64,000 bases of DNA, from positions 496,001-560,000 of the forward strand of contig OW818666.1 of assembly GCA_942493035.1 (NCBI GenBank), in the 5' to 3' direction. Positions 8,678 through 17,766 of this stretch are shown piece after piece. The DNA comes from WRGT01 sp942493035 (lineage in GTDB: Bacteria; Spirochaetota; UBA4802; UBA5550). A program made the position numbers and the translations under genes. The notes beneath the pieces are model-generated. The model was not told where the DNA came from. It saw nothing but the letters and a program-made list of their open reading frames with translations, and ran no database searches. Numbering within the stretch: the first letter of the stretch is position 1; each line of letters starts with the position of its first letter.

Positions 8678-9142
8678 ATGACATTATTGAACAGAGAACT
8701 GGTTCTGATGAAGAGAGAGAATAGAAACTGTTCTCTGTTTTTTCTTGATCTTAATCATTTTAAAGAGGTAAATGATACATTCGGTCACGATGCGGGGGAT
8801 GCAGTTATTCAGCATGCTGTAAACAATCTTCGGGAAATACTTCGTGAGAGTGACTACATCTGCAGGCAGGGTGGGGACGAGTTTATAATCTTATGCCGGG
8901 AAACTGACAGGTGGGGTGCTGAGGCAATAGCTAGAAAAATTAAAACGATATATTCGGAAAAACCAGTAATGATTGCGGATGAGCCATACTATATAAGCAC
9001 CAGCATGGGGATATCATTGTATCCGGAGCACGGTTTTGATGCCGAAGCTCTTATCTTTGCAGCGGACTGTGCTATGTATAGTTCAAAAAAAAATTTGTTT
9101 GATTATTGTCTTTATCATTCAAGTGATCAGCTTTCAAATTGA
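8678..9142 (+). pseudogene. Truncated GGDEF domain, duplicate of the 774-2363 cyclase
   Basis: A 154-residue open frame almost identical to the last ~155 residues of the diguanylate cyclase at 774-2363. It keeps the I-site (RESD) and GGDEF, but lacks the beginning of the domain (the HDSLTGALNRR segment) and all sensory parts. Similarity starts abruptly at about 8676. No good ribosome binding site precedes the ATG. The frame is still open, so the duplication is probably recent or the fragment is still under selection. It overlaps the end of the convergent HD-GYP gene by nine bases. Whether it makes any protein is unknown; enzymatic activity is unlikely without the missing strand and helix. Confidence 0.75.
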
Positions 9143-10150
9143 AAAGATTTCCAGAATATTCTTTTCTCTAACTATTTTAAGGCATGCATGGACAACCTCC
9201 GGATCATAATATGTTCCGGTATTATCTTCAAGTTCTTTTATTGCAGAATCTACACCAAGAGCAGCTCTATAAGGCCGATGTGAAACCATAGCCTCAACAA
9301 TATCTGCAACAGCGATTATGCGAGCTTCCATCATTATATCACTTCCCTTCAGCCCTCTAGGATAACCGGAGCCATCCATTCGTTCATGGTGCTGATAGGC
9401 AATTTCTGCCAGAGGCCATGGGAAATCGGTAATACTAAGGATGTCATAACTCATCTGGGAATGTGTTTTAATCAGACTGAACTCCTCTAGGTGAAGTTTA
9501 CCCGGTTTGCTTAGAATTTCGGCGGGGATAGATATTTTTCCTATGTCGTGCATGGACGCTGCCAGACGGACTCCTTCCATCATGGATGAAGTGAGGTTCA
9601 TCTGCTGTCCTATTCGGGTTGACAGTAATGATACCCGTCTCTGGTGTCCGGCGGTATACGGGTCTCTAAGTTCCATGATGGTTTCAATGGTTTGCAACCC
9701 GCCATCAATAGTTCTTTTCAGGTTCATTAATGTTTCTCTGAGTTTTAATTTCATGTTGAAATTATAAGCTTCGTTGTTTATAACAATAAGTATAGTGTCG
9801 TTAATCCCGTTTTCTTTTGAATTAAAAGAAGCTTCGAAAGAAATCGGGATTTTTTCTCCAGTACTGTTGATTAAAAAAAAGTTATTTGTAATATTGAAAA
9901 AATCGCTTATGTCAGATTCAGCAGTTGCGGAGTTAAAATCATTTTCAATAATAAGAATTTCATCCAGTTTTTTATTCAGTACATCTTTGCCGTCACAGCC
10001 TATCATCTTTTCCAGTAATGAATTAATGAAAAGTATATCTCCGTTGATACCTGTAACAATAATTGCATGATTAATTCTGTTCAGCAGTGAATATTTCTCA
10101 TCACAACCAGACGCACCGTTTAAGTTATTAGAAATTGCTGAATGATTCAT
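9134..10150 (-). CDS. PAS - HD-GYP c-di-GMP phosphodiesterase
   Basis: A 338-residue cytoplasmic protein. A PAS-like sensor covers about 22-130 and an HD-GYP domain about 145-335. The metal-binding HD pair is in MHDIGK (about residue 200), and the diagnostic HHERMDGSGYPRGL is near 252. It is predicted to hydrolyse c-di-GMP to pGpG or GMP, opposing the GGDEF cyclase at 774. AGGT precedes the ATG. It converges on the truncated GGDEF copy and overlaps it by nine bases. Enzyme class is confident; the PAS ligand is unknown. Confidence 0.92.
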   Translation of the reverse strand: MNHSAISNNLNGASGCDEKYSLLNRINHAIIVTGINGDILFINSLLEKMIGCDGKDVLNKKLDEILIIENDFNSATAESDISDFFNITNNFFLINSTGEKIPISFEASFNSKENGINDTILIVINNEAYNFNMKLKLRETLMNLKRTIDGGLQTIETIMELRDPYTAGHQRRVSLLSTRIGQQMNLTSSMMEGVRLAASMHDIGKISIPAEILSKPGKLHLEEFSLIKTHSQMSYDILSITDFPWPLAEIAYQHHERMDGSGYPRGLKGSDIMMEARIIAVADIVEAMVSHRPYRAALGVDSAIKELEDNTGTYYDPEVVHACLKIVREKNILEIFSI

Positions 10151-10503
10151 GTTGCTATTTACCTGAAAAGAAAAATTTTTATAATGGTTTAACTCAAATT
10201 TATTTAGTAACTACTCAAAAACTGTTGGCAAATTTTCTCTCCGGCGCGCCGGAGAGAAAATAACACTGGTTTTTGAGCAATTACTTTATCTATAAGCAGG
10301 TCATCTTAATAGATGTTTACATGGTTTTATCCTGTAATTTTTAAGATTGTTTTTTAAGTTATTTAATAAACTGACGTGGAATTATAATATCCGATGTTTA
10401 TCAAGTTGTACAATACCAAGTGTGGGAAAAATTAAAAAATGGGGAATTATTTTAAAATTAACGAAAAAATTATTATGAAAATATTATTTAATAGCAATGG
10501 TAC
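10151..10503. other. 353-bp intergenic region with one large hairpin repeat
   Basis: Apart from the palindromic repeat at 10212-10282, it is AT-rich and shows no supportable gene or promoter. Confidence 0.5.
10212..10282. repeat. CTCAAAAAC hairpin repeat, copy 1
   Basis: Outer arms ACTCAAAAAC and GTTTTTGAGCA enclose a perfect 30-bp palindrome at 10232-10261 centred on CCGGCGCGCCGG. The same outer arms recur at 24537-24616 around a different inner palindrome, and a lone right arm lies near 733-745. The pattern resembles a REP/BIME-type or other small palindromic element. Confidence 0.75.
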
Positions 10504-10881
10504 TCACCCGATATTTGAAACAACATTCTTCATGGATTCCATAACACGTATTTTATCAAACGGTTTTATAATAAAATCTTTTGCGCCATTTTTGATTGCT
10601 TCTATTACCAGGGGCTTCTGTCCCATTGCTGATATCATAACAATGCTTGTTTTGGGACTGACTTTTAATACTTCACCAACTGCCTGTATCCCATCCATGT
10701 CGGGCATGGTTATATCAAGTGTCATTACATCGGGCTTGTATTTTTTTGCCTGTTCTATTGCCTGAAGTCCGTTTCCACCTTCGCCAACTACTTTATAGTC
10801 AGTTTTCTCTTCGATCATTTTTTTAAGCACGGTTCTCATAAACATAGAATCATCAATTATAACAAACTTCATTTTTTTCAT
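10504..10881 (-). CDS. CheY-like single-domain response regulator
   Basis: A 126-residue receiver domain. The acidic pair is in IIDDSMF, the phosphoacceptor Asp is in LDITMPDMDG, the conserved Ser/Thr switch is in MISAMG and Lys is in IKPFD. There is no output domain, so it should act by protein contact, as CheY does on the flagellar switch. The open frame extends upstream to 10974, but the extra 31 residues are Lys/Tyr-rich and atypical. The ATG at 10881 has AGGG upstream and gives a normal length. It lies among MCP and c-di-GMP genes, fitting chemotaxis output or regulation. Confidence 0.9.
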   Translation of the reverse strand: MKKMKFVIIDDSMFMRTVLKKMIEEKTDYKVVGEGGNGLQAIEQAKKYKPDVMTLDITMPDMDGIQAVGEVLKVSPKTSIVMISAMGQKPLVIEAIKNGAKDFIIKPFDKIRVMESMKNVVSNIG

Positions 10882-10939
10882 CTGTAATATCCCTGGTTTT
10901 ATATAGTATCTTATCGTTTTTTTCTTTAACAAATATTTT

Positions 10940-11000
10940 GGTGTAAAACTAACAATTATATATACCCGTCGCATTTTGCCGTGGGGATATATTTTATTTA
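10940..11000. repeat. TTTTAGTGTAAA hairpin repeat, degenerate copy
   Basis: A GTGTAAAA flank is followed by AATTATATAT, then CCCGTCGC-ATTTT-GCCGTGGGG and ATATATTTT. It matches the layout of the well-conserved copy at 24031-24095 but with several mismatches in the GC-rich stem. Confidence 0.45.
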
Positions 11001-11122
11001 TTATTATAAAATAGTTCAGAAAATATACTGATTATATCTGCAATTATATAATAAGATTATAAAAAATACTGTTAGAAAGGTAATTTGATTTTGCATTATA
11101 ATAAATCGCGTATTGAGTTATT

Positions 11123-11210
11123 CTTGTCAATGATGGTATGTAAATTATTAACGACTATATTGTCTTGTATAATGTGGGTAGAATCTATAAGACAATATTG
11201 ACTTAAACAT
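11123..11210 (+). repeat. 90-bp pseudo-palindromic element, copy 4
   Basis: One of the best copies: CTTGTCAA, ATTAACGACTA, ATTGTCTTG, then ATAAGACA and TTGACTTAAACAT. It lies between the STAS gene and the CheY-like gene. Confidence 0.75.
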
Positions 11211-11439
11211 ATTAGCTTGAAATGACTGATTTTTTTATATCATGTTCATAGTCTATGATACAGAAGAATTCATAAATGCAAATAAGGCAATGAATAATTC
11301 GAAGAGAAAATCCCTCGATTGCTGTTTTCTACTCCTGCAAATTCTTTTATAAAGCGAAAAGATTCAATTTTTCGAAGTATGTTTTACTACAGAAAAGTAT
11401 GCCCCCGCGATTCCATTATCAATATTTTATTCCATGATT

Positions 11440-11766
11440 TTAGTTTGATTTAAATTTTTCCGAGGTAGTAATATTAAAATAGGTTCTAAGTCCGGTAGTT
11501 TTAAAAACCTCTTCTATGTCATCGCGCATGTCTAATAGGAATAATTTTATATCTTTCTTCGTCAGAAATTTTGACAGTTGTATAAGTGATCCTATAGCCA
11601 TTGAATCGATATACACCAGTTTTTTAAAATTGATAGCAATGATCTCCGGTTTATTTTCAATAATTCTGTCCCACTCTTTTGTGAAAATTCCCACATTCCC
11701 TAAATATAGTCTTCCTTCGATAGAAACAAATGATATATTATCTTCTTTATTTATTGTTATTTTCAT
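11440..11766 (-). CDS. STAS-domain protein (anti-sigma factor antagonist type)
   Basis: A 108-residue protein made of one STAS domain. The conserved segment around the phosphorylatable serine reads VYIDSMAIGSLIQLS, matching the DSxGxGxL pattern of SpoIIAA-like antagonists in looser form. It probably transmits a signal by binding a partner kinase or phosphatase in the partner-switching manner. No HATPase partner is encoded nearby. A GGAAAAA site precedes the ATG. Copies 4 and 5 of the 90-bp element flank the gene on both sides. Confidence 0.85.
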   Translation of the reverse strand: MKITINKEDNISFVSIEGRLYLGNVGIFTKEWDRIIENKPEIIAINFKKLVYIDSMAIGSLIQLSKFLTKKDIKLFLLDMRDDIEEVFKTTGLRTYFNITTSEKFKSN

Positions 11767-11893
11767 TATTTTTCCTGTAGTTAACGAATGTTTTATTAAT
11801 CGCTTGTTGTTTCTCCCTGAATTTAATAGTTCTTTCTATCATTGCAATAATATTTTGTTTGATAATAGAATAACAATTATAGTTACTGAATTA

Positions 11894-11984
11894 TTTGTCA
11901 ATGATAGATCAACAAATTATCACCGACTGCTTTGTCTTGACTATAATGCTAGAAAAAATATAAGACATTTCTGACTTGAATATT
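11894..11984 (+). repeat. 90-bp pseudo-palindromic element, copy 5
   Basis: Shows TTTGTCAA, ATCACCGACTG, TTTGTCTTG, ATAAGACA and CTGACTTGAATAT. It is slightly diverged in the second and last boxes and lies just upstream of the STAS gene. Confidence 0.7.
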
Positions 11985-12051
11985 TCTCGGAAAATGTAAA
12001 CTTTTAAAATTTAATCCGCAATCTTTTTAAACATCAGCTGTTTGAATTTCT

Positions 12052-13554
12052 TTAATCCTGAAGAGATTTTATAATCATCTCAAGCTCATTGCTTCTGATT
12101 TTTTCTTTTATACGCTGCATGAATTTATCCAGAGTGCCGGGGAGTACATCCATTTTTTTACCTATTAAGCGTTTATCTTTCGGCCATTTATACCCTTTGC
12201 TCAGGTAATCTACAAATTCCTGTTCCCGGTCAGATAATCGCTGGAAAATAACATCAATAAGGTCACTGTTAATTTTTTTACGTTCAATAATAATTGCAAT
12301 AACACTCATTGCCATTTTCATCATTGATATTTCATCTTCTGACCAGGTTTTAAGTTCCATCGATCCTGTACCCAAAAAACCTACCAATTTATTTTTTAAG
12401 ATCATTGGGACTATGAGAAAAGATTTAATCCCAACCTGTTCAGGCAGAACTGTTTCCTTTCTAATATCTGGCGACAGGGCTGAAGTATCCGGAACCTGTA
12501 TTACTTCGTGCTTTTTTAATATTGAACTGAAATATGGATAGTTCGTAATACTCAGTTGTTTCGGGTAATTAAAAGATTCCTTACTGTTTCTGACAGTCCA
12601 TTCGTGCGATTTATTATACAAATCTTTTTTTTCGTCGAGTATATAAAGGATCAAACGTTTTTCATCGTTAAAATTTCCGATGATATCAAGGGCATCATGA
12701 ATTCCTTTGTCGATTTCAGATTCCTGAAGATTTATAAAGCTTGATGATATATCAATAATTCTTTTTTCGAATTCGATACGATATTCAAGCTTTTCTTTGA
12801 TCAGTTTTAAAACTGTGATATCGGTAATTGTTGATTGTACACCATCAAATTCTCCTTTCCGGTTAATAATTGGAGATGCAGAGAATAGAAGAGTTAACAG
12901 TTCCTTTTTTTTTGTAGAGTATGTGGTTTGAAATCTAACTTTTTCAAGTCGTTTAAGTTTTTCAAAATTGTACTCAATTTTTTTAAATTCGTTTTTGGGG
13001 AAAAGACCCATAATGTTTTTACCGACAAGATCTGATTTTGAAAATCCACCGATCTTTTCAACCGCTTCATTTATAAATGTAATAACACCGTTTTTATCCA
13101 CGAGTATATATCCTTCATACATCTGGTCGATAAGATCCCAGTATTTTTCTTCAGAATGTTTAATTTTGTTTTCAGCTTCAAGCTCATTTGTTATCTCTCT
13201 TGAGTAAACGGCAAAATCGCAGCATGGATTATCCTTGTTCTGAACCGGGTATGCGATTATATCAAGTATTCTTTCTCCTAGTTGATATTGGAAGCGCATC
13301 GGTTTTTTTTCTTTTACTACTGATTTTCTGTATTTATCGCAGGTTGATATAAATTCTCCAGGGAAGAATTCACTCATTTTTTTGCCGATAAAAAAAGCAG
13401 CAGATTTGTTTTTCAGTTCAGGCCTTCTTAGTTTTAACCGCCTTAGCGCTTCTTTATTTAGTTCAACCAGTTCACCTTCTGTGTTGAATAGAAAAGCTGC
13501 GTCTATCGATACATCAAGTAGTGTTTGGACACTTACACTCTTTTCCTTCGGCAT
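12052..13554 (-). CDS. PAS-PAS-GAF protein with C-terminal LuxR-like HTH
   Basis: A 500-residue soluble protein. A first PAS domain lies near 8-120, a second near 135-255 (GYILVDKNGVITFINEAVEKIGGF), a GAF domain near 270-425, and a helix-turn-helix-like region near 430-500 starting SDREQEFVDYLSKGYKWPKDKRLIGKKM, which recalls LuxR-type DNA-binding domains. No histidine kinase or GGDEF part is present, so it is probably a ligand-responsive transcription factor. GAGGA precedes the ATG. It is divergent from the large MCP at 13901, with element copy 6 between them. The HTH call is moderate. Confidence 0.75.
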   Translation of the reverse strand: MPKEKSVSVQTLLDVSIDAAFLFNTEGELVELNKEALRRLKLRRPELKNKSAAFFIGKKMSEFFPGEFISTCDKYRKSVVKEKKPMRFQYQLGERILDIIAYPVQNKDNPCCDFAVYSREITNELEAENKIKHSEEKYWDLIDQMYEGYILVDKNGVITFINEAVEKIGGFSKSDLVGKNIMGLFPKNEFKKIEYNFEKLKRLEKVRFQTTYSTKKKELLTLLFSASPIINRKGEFDGVQSTITDITVLKLIKEKLEYRIEFEKRIIDISSSFINLQESEIDKGIHDALDIIGNFNDEKRLILYILDEKKDLYNKSHEWTVRNSKESFNYPKQLSITNYPYFSSILKKHEVIQVPDTSALSPDIRKETVLPEQVGIKSFLIVPMILKNKLVGFLGTGSMELKTWSEDEISMMKMAMSVIAIIIERKKINSDLIDVIFQRLSDREQEFVDYLSKGYKWPKDKRLIGKKMDVLPGTLDKFMQRIKEKIRSNELEMIIKSLQD

Positions 13555-13900
13555 AAATTCCTCAACAGGTTTATTTCAGTAATTATAATATAATAATAAA
13601 ATCATTAAAAAAGATAAAAATGTAATAATTATAAAAAATGTACAAGTCAATTTTGTCTTTAAATCTAAGGGCTGTTTGCACAAGACAAAATAGTCGTTAC
13701 TATTTTATCTGCACAATATTGACACATAAACAACCGTAATTGTAGACTACTGCATGTTCATCAGAAGAGGATTCAGTACTTACGCAATTGCAGTTAAATT
13801 AATGCAATGTTTAAGATATCTTTTGCGATGTAATCTGAAAAGCAGTGTTTTCCTGATAATCCAAAAAAATAAAAAAAATAAACTGGACGGTAGTACTCAA
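13555..13900. other. 346-bp divergent intergenic region
   Basis: Carries 90-bp element copy 6 at 13638-13727. The stretch 13754-13900 is an in-frame extension of the MCP gene, but it lacks a ribosome site and is judged non-coding. Confidence 0.5.
13638..13727 (-). repeat. 90-bp pseudo-palindromic element, copy 6
   Basis: Read on the minus strand: GTGTCAAT, AGTAACGACTA, TTTTGTCTTG, AAAGACA and TTGACTTGTACAT. It lies between the divergent PAS-GAF-HTH and MCP genes, so it could influence either. Confidence 0.72.
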
Positions 13901-16372
13901 ATGCTCAAAGAGAAAAGTTTTAACAGCCTGATGTTGAAAATATTTTTGTTATATTATTCTATTCATCCATTAATCTTTTTTTCTACCATGATTGTTGCAG
14001 TAGGATTTTCGTACGTGTTTGATATTATTAAGATTATAGGTCTCCTTGCGCCCCCGATTATTTTTACTTTTGCTTTTATATTTTATCTTTCAGCACGGAA
14101 GATAAATAAGGGACTAAAAAATGATAGTGAAGATAACCAGTATTTGTCTGCTGGAATTAATGGAGTTCCAGTCAGGGGTTTAATACTTCTCATTTCCGGA
14201 TGTACGGGGGGACCGCTTCTATCTGTTATAATAGGTTATAGCAGAAATATTTTTTTATCTTATGAACAGTGTGCTTTCTTTTTTCTTTTAGGATTTATTC
14301 AAGCGGTCATAGCGGGGTTTATTTTTTATTTTCATATTAAAATTGTTCTTTATACGTATTCTCAGAGGGTTAAACACAGGCTGGAGTTTAAACCTCTTAC
14401 ACTTTTTGAAAAGCTTGTGATACCAATATCTTCAAGTGTTGTACTTCTTATATTATTTGCTTCTGCGGGAGTTTACAGGGTAAGCTACAGCCAGACGTAT
14501 GATATGTATTCTTCAAATGTGTCGGTAAGAATAAGTAAAAACGCAATTTTTGCAGGGGCAATGTTTGATAAGACAATCTCACAGCTTAATGTGTTCGCAC
14601 TTTCAGATGAAGCAAGAGGAATGCGTGTTTCTCAACTGCAGGAGATAGTAAAAAGGATTCACAATAAAAGGGGCGAGGATGTTGAAATATTTTATTTTTC
14701 TGATAGCGCAGGGAATGCATATACAAGTCTGGGGAGTAAAACAGATATAAGCGAAAGAGATTATTTTAAAGAAATAATGAGTACTGGCAAACAGGTCTTT
14801 TCTGAACCTATTATAAATAAAACAACAGGTAAACTTATAGTAGTCGCGGCTGTTCCAATTTCGGGCACCGATGGGCAAATAATCGGTCTTGTCGGTGCAA
14901 CCATTCTTCTTGACAGGATACAGTCTGTTCTAGAGGGGGATACTTTTTCAACTTCGGGCCGCTATATGATCATTTCAAATAAAGGTAAAATTATTTATCA
15001 TCCGGACAGGAGTCTTCTCGGGAAGTTAATCGGAAAAGATATTTCCGACGACGGGCATACTCGTGTCAATATTGAAAGATTAGTTACAGAGGGTGAAGAT
15101 AAGTTTTTCGGATATATTTTTAACGGGAAAGAGACTTTTTCTTATAAAACTTTAATTCCGGTAATCGGTCACCAGCTGGTATTTTCAATGGATAAGAAGG
15201 AGTTTATTCAAAGAATACGTTATCTACTCATAGAGATATTAATTGCTCTGGCTTTTCTTTCTGTAATTCTTTTTATAATAATCAGGTATATAGCCCGGAA
15301 AATTTCAGTTCCAATTCAGAATACCATTGAAGTAATTCACCGTCTTGCTGATGGAGATTTAACTGCCGAGAGTACCGATTTTCTGGCAGATGAATTTGGG
15401 GAGCTTATACGTAATTTTAAGGGATTTCAGAGAAAACTCCGGAGTATTATCGGTAACGCGCTTGATGCGGCGCTTCAGCTTGCAAGCTCCGCGGAAGAGC
15501 TTGCATCGACAAGCAGCAGTATGTCGGTGAATGCTCAGAATCAGGCTGCCTCTGTCGAAGAAGCTTCCGCGTCATTGGAGGAGATTACCGGATCTGTTGA
15601 GCTGATTAATGGAAATGCGGTGGAACAGTCGGGACTTGCCAATGATACTTTTATCTCAATGGAAAAGCTGAAGTCTGATAATGAGATAGTAACCGGTTAT
15701 GCAAGGTCAGCACTTACAGCAGCAAGAAATACAACAGAGCAGGCTAATAACGGGCAGAAGCTCATGTCCGATACAATTCTTGGTATGAATAATATTGATG
15801 AGAGCACCAGAAAAATAGCAGAAACTGTTAATCTTATCAGCGATATCTCGGATCAGGTTAACCTGCTTGCATTGAACGCCTCGATAGAAGCAGCAAGAGC
15901 AGGTGAGCATGGCAGAGGTTTTGCTGTCGTTGCGGAGGAGATATCAAAACTTGCTGATCAGACAGCAGGCGGTGCGAAGAAAATTACGGAATTTGTGAAT
16001 GCAGGTCTTAAAGAGGTGATTAACGGAAGAGTGTTTGTCGATGCCACAGGGGCGGCTCTGGAAAAAATAATAAGCTATATATCGCAGACGGAGGAACTGG
16101 TTAACCGGATAACCGAATCAGCGGAGAATCAGTCCAGATCCAGTGATAAAGTACTGGCCGATACAAAAAAAGTTAAAGAGATGTCTGAATCAATCTCTTC
16201 GTCAACTAACGAGCAGATGCTGACCAATAATGAGATGTCCAGGACCGTTGAACAGATAAATCAGAATACGCAGTCGAGTGCAGCAGCTGCAGAACAGATT
16301 GCTTCAAGCGCTGAACAGATTAGTGTTCAGGCTGAGTCGTTAAGGACTCAAATGCAGTTTTTTAGAGTGTAG
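13901..16372 (+). CDS. Large MCP with multi-pass N-terminus and Cache-type sensor
   Basis: About 823 residues from the ATG at 13901. The N-terminal ~190 residues hold about five hydrophobic segments, unusual for an MCP. A Cache-like periplasmic domain follows (with YFKEIMSTGKQVFSEPIINKTTGK, typical of dCache), then another membrane helix, HAMP and the signalling coiled coil with the conserved tip (DQVNLLALNASIEAARAG, GRGFAVVAEEI). A longer frame starts at 13754, but its 49 extra residues are basic and lack a ribosome site; GGACGG before 13901 supports the shorter form. The FIST gene follows 40 bp later. Receptor role is certain; the multi-pass region may sense membrane or hydrophobic signals. 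Confidence 0.9.
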   Translation: MLKEKSFNSLMLKIFLLYYSIHPLIFFSTMIVAVGFSYVFDIIKIIGLLAPPIIFTFAFIFYLSARKINKGLKNDSEDNQYLSAGINGVPVRGLILLISGCTGGPLLSVIIGYSRNIFLSYEQCAFFFLLGFIQAVIAGFIFYFHIKIVLYTYSQRVKHRLEFKPLTLFEKLVIPISSSVVLLILFASAGVYRVSYSQTYDMYSSNVSVRISKNAIFAGAMFDKTISQLNVFALSDEARGMRVSQLQEIVKRIHNKRGEDVEIFYFSDSAGNAYTSLGSKTDISERDYFKEIMSTGKQVFSEPIINKTTGKLIVVAAVPISGTDGQIIGLVGATILLDRIQSVLEGDTFSTSGRYMIISNKGKIIYHPDRSLLGKLIGKDISDDGHTRVNIERLVTEGEDKFFGYIFNGKETFSYKTLIPVIGHQLVFSMDKKEFIQRIRYLLIEILIALAFLSVILFIIIRYIARKISVPIQNTIEVIHRLADGDLTAESTDFLADEFGELIRNFKGFQRKLRSIIGNALDAALQLASSAEELASTSSSMSVNAQNQAASVEEASASLEEITGSVELINGNAVEQSGLANDTFISMEKLKSDNEIVTGYARSALTAARNTTEQANNGQKLMSDTILGMNNIDESTRKIAETVNLISDISDQVNLLALNASIEAARAGEHGRGFAVVAEEISKLADQTAGGAKKITEFVNAGLKEVINGRVFVDATGAALEKIISYISQTEELVNRITESAENQSRSSDKVLADTKKVKEMSESISSSTNEQMLTNNEMSRTVEQINQNTQSSAAAAEQIASSAEQISVQAESLRTQMQFFRV

Positions 16373-16412
16373 TGTTTTAAAATAATAAATAATTTTTTGA
16401 AAGGAGTATCAT

Positions 16413-17561
16413 ATGCAAATGGTAACATTCGGCCCTGTAGGGCTAAATCCGGATGAGTTAAGAGCGGAGATAACAGAGAAATTCGGGAAGTGCAAAGAAG
16501 AGGCAAAGATTGCTTTTATCTATGTTCCAATAGGGGCTGATATTAAAAGAATTGTTAAGCTAGTTAAATCAGTTGTAAATATTCCTGTGGTTGGTGCAAC
16601 AACAGGTGGAGCATCTTTCACTGAGAGGGGAATAGGGATGAATTCAGTTTCTGGAGGATTCCTTTGCGGAGAGGAAGTGGTGACACGTCAGGTGAAGCTC
16701 GATTTTTCTGCTGGTAAACTGCCTGAATTAATTGAAGAAGCTGTAAAAAAAATAGAGCCGGCAAGGACACCAGGCCATACACTTTTTGTTTTTGCTGATG
16801 CAATGTCATGCGATGGGGAGTTTTTTATAAAAGAACTGTCAAAAAAGATACCGGTACACTGGAGAGTAATCGGCGGATTTGCCGGTGATAACTGGGAATT
16901 TAAAAACACAAAAGTAATTCTTGATGAGGATGTATTTGAAGGCGGAGCAGTACTGGCATATATAAACTGCGGAGTTGCCCCTCAGGTAAATGTAAGACAT
17001 GGATTTGAACCGGTGCCGGAACTGAAGGAGATGGTTATAACTTCTAATGATGGGAATATTATTCATACTATTGACAACAAGCCCGCAGTTGAGGCTTATA
17101 GGGATGAGCTGGAAAAACATAACGTAATAGATAAAAAAATGGATATTCTTGCAACATTTGCAAAATATCCTTTAGGAATAAAAATGTTAACCGGAGAAAA
17201 ACTTAAGATAAGAACTCCAATGGGAAATAACGGAACATCGATTGTACTTGCTGGATCATTAAGTAAAGGTGACAGAGTACGGATCATGTATGGAACTAAT
17301 GATTCTATGATAAAAGCAGTAAAAGATATGACTGGTGATACTGTTAAAAATCTAAACGGTGCTGAACCGAAATGTCAATTTGTTATAGATTGTGCAGGTA
17401 GAAGAATGATTCTTGGAGATGATTATAAACATCAGATTAAAGCATTGAGAATCAGTTCTACATGCCCGATGCTCGGTTTTGCATCTTACGGTGAGTTCGC
17501 AAGATATGGCGGTTCTATGGAAGGTTTTCATAACACCACTGACGTAATAGCTGTATGGTAG
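16413..17561 (+). CDS. FIST-domain sensory protein
   Basis: A 382-residue soluble protein with FIST_N (about 20-215) and FIST_C (about 220-360) regions. The N-terminal pattern (IPVVGATTGGASFTERG, then VIGGFAGDNWEF) and the C-terminal pattern (CAGRRMILGDDY, PMLGFASYGEFA) fit the family, which is proposed to bind small ligands and is often linked to MCPs and GGDEF proteins. GAAAGGAG lies just before the ATG. It sits between two MCP genes on the same strand and probably passes a cytoplasmic nutrient signal to one of them. The ligand is not known. Confidence 0.88.
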   Translation: MQMVTFGPVGLNPDELRAEITEKFGKCKEEAKIAFIYVPIGADIKRIVKLVKSVVNIPVVGATTGGASFTERGIGMNSVSGGFLCGEEVVTRQVKLDFSAGKLPELIEEAVKKIEPARTPGHTLFVFADAMSCDGEFFIKELSKKIPVHWRVIGGFAGDNWEFKNTKVILDEDVFEGGAVLAYINCGVAPQVNVRHGFEPVPELKEMVITSNDGNIIHTIDNKPAVEAYRDELEKHNVIDKKMDILATFAKYPLGIKMLTGEKLKIRTPMGNNGTSIVLAGSLSKGDRVRIMYGTNDSMIKAVKDMTGDTVKNLNGAEPKCQFVIDCAGRRMILGDDYKHQIKALRISSTCPMLGFASYGEFARYGGSMEGFHNTTDVIAVW

Positions 17562-17766
17562 TCTTAAAAGCAGGATGCAGAATTTAAAATAATAAACTTT
17601 ACATCATGAATTGAGACAATAAGTAAAATGCGGTCCGGCGAACTTGACATAATGTCCCGGCAGTCGGAGCTGGTTCTCTGCGGTACAGAAAAAAGTGTTC
17701 CGGGACCGCTTTAAAATAGATGTTAAGGAATTAATTCGGGTAAAATTTTGAAGTTTGAGGTAATTA

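Larger units (their letters stand above)
10882..11439. other. 558-bp intergenic region between the CheY-like and STAS genes
   Basis: Contains a degenerate hairpin repeat (about 10940-11000) and 90-bp element copy 4 (11123-11210). The stretch 11211-11439 shows no gene that I can support. Confidence 0.5.

Noticed and set aside
10882..10974. 31-residue N-terminal extension of the CheY-like protein
   Set aside because: Receiver domains begin close to the start codon; the extension is Lys/Tyr-rich, and the ATG at 10881 has a ribosome site.
13754..13900. N-terminal extension of the large MCP from 13754
   Set aside because: The 49 extra residues are basic, lack a ribosome site and overlap the region near element copy 6; the ATG at 13901 gives a normal receptor start.
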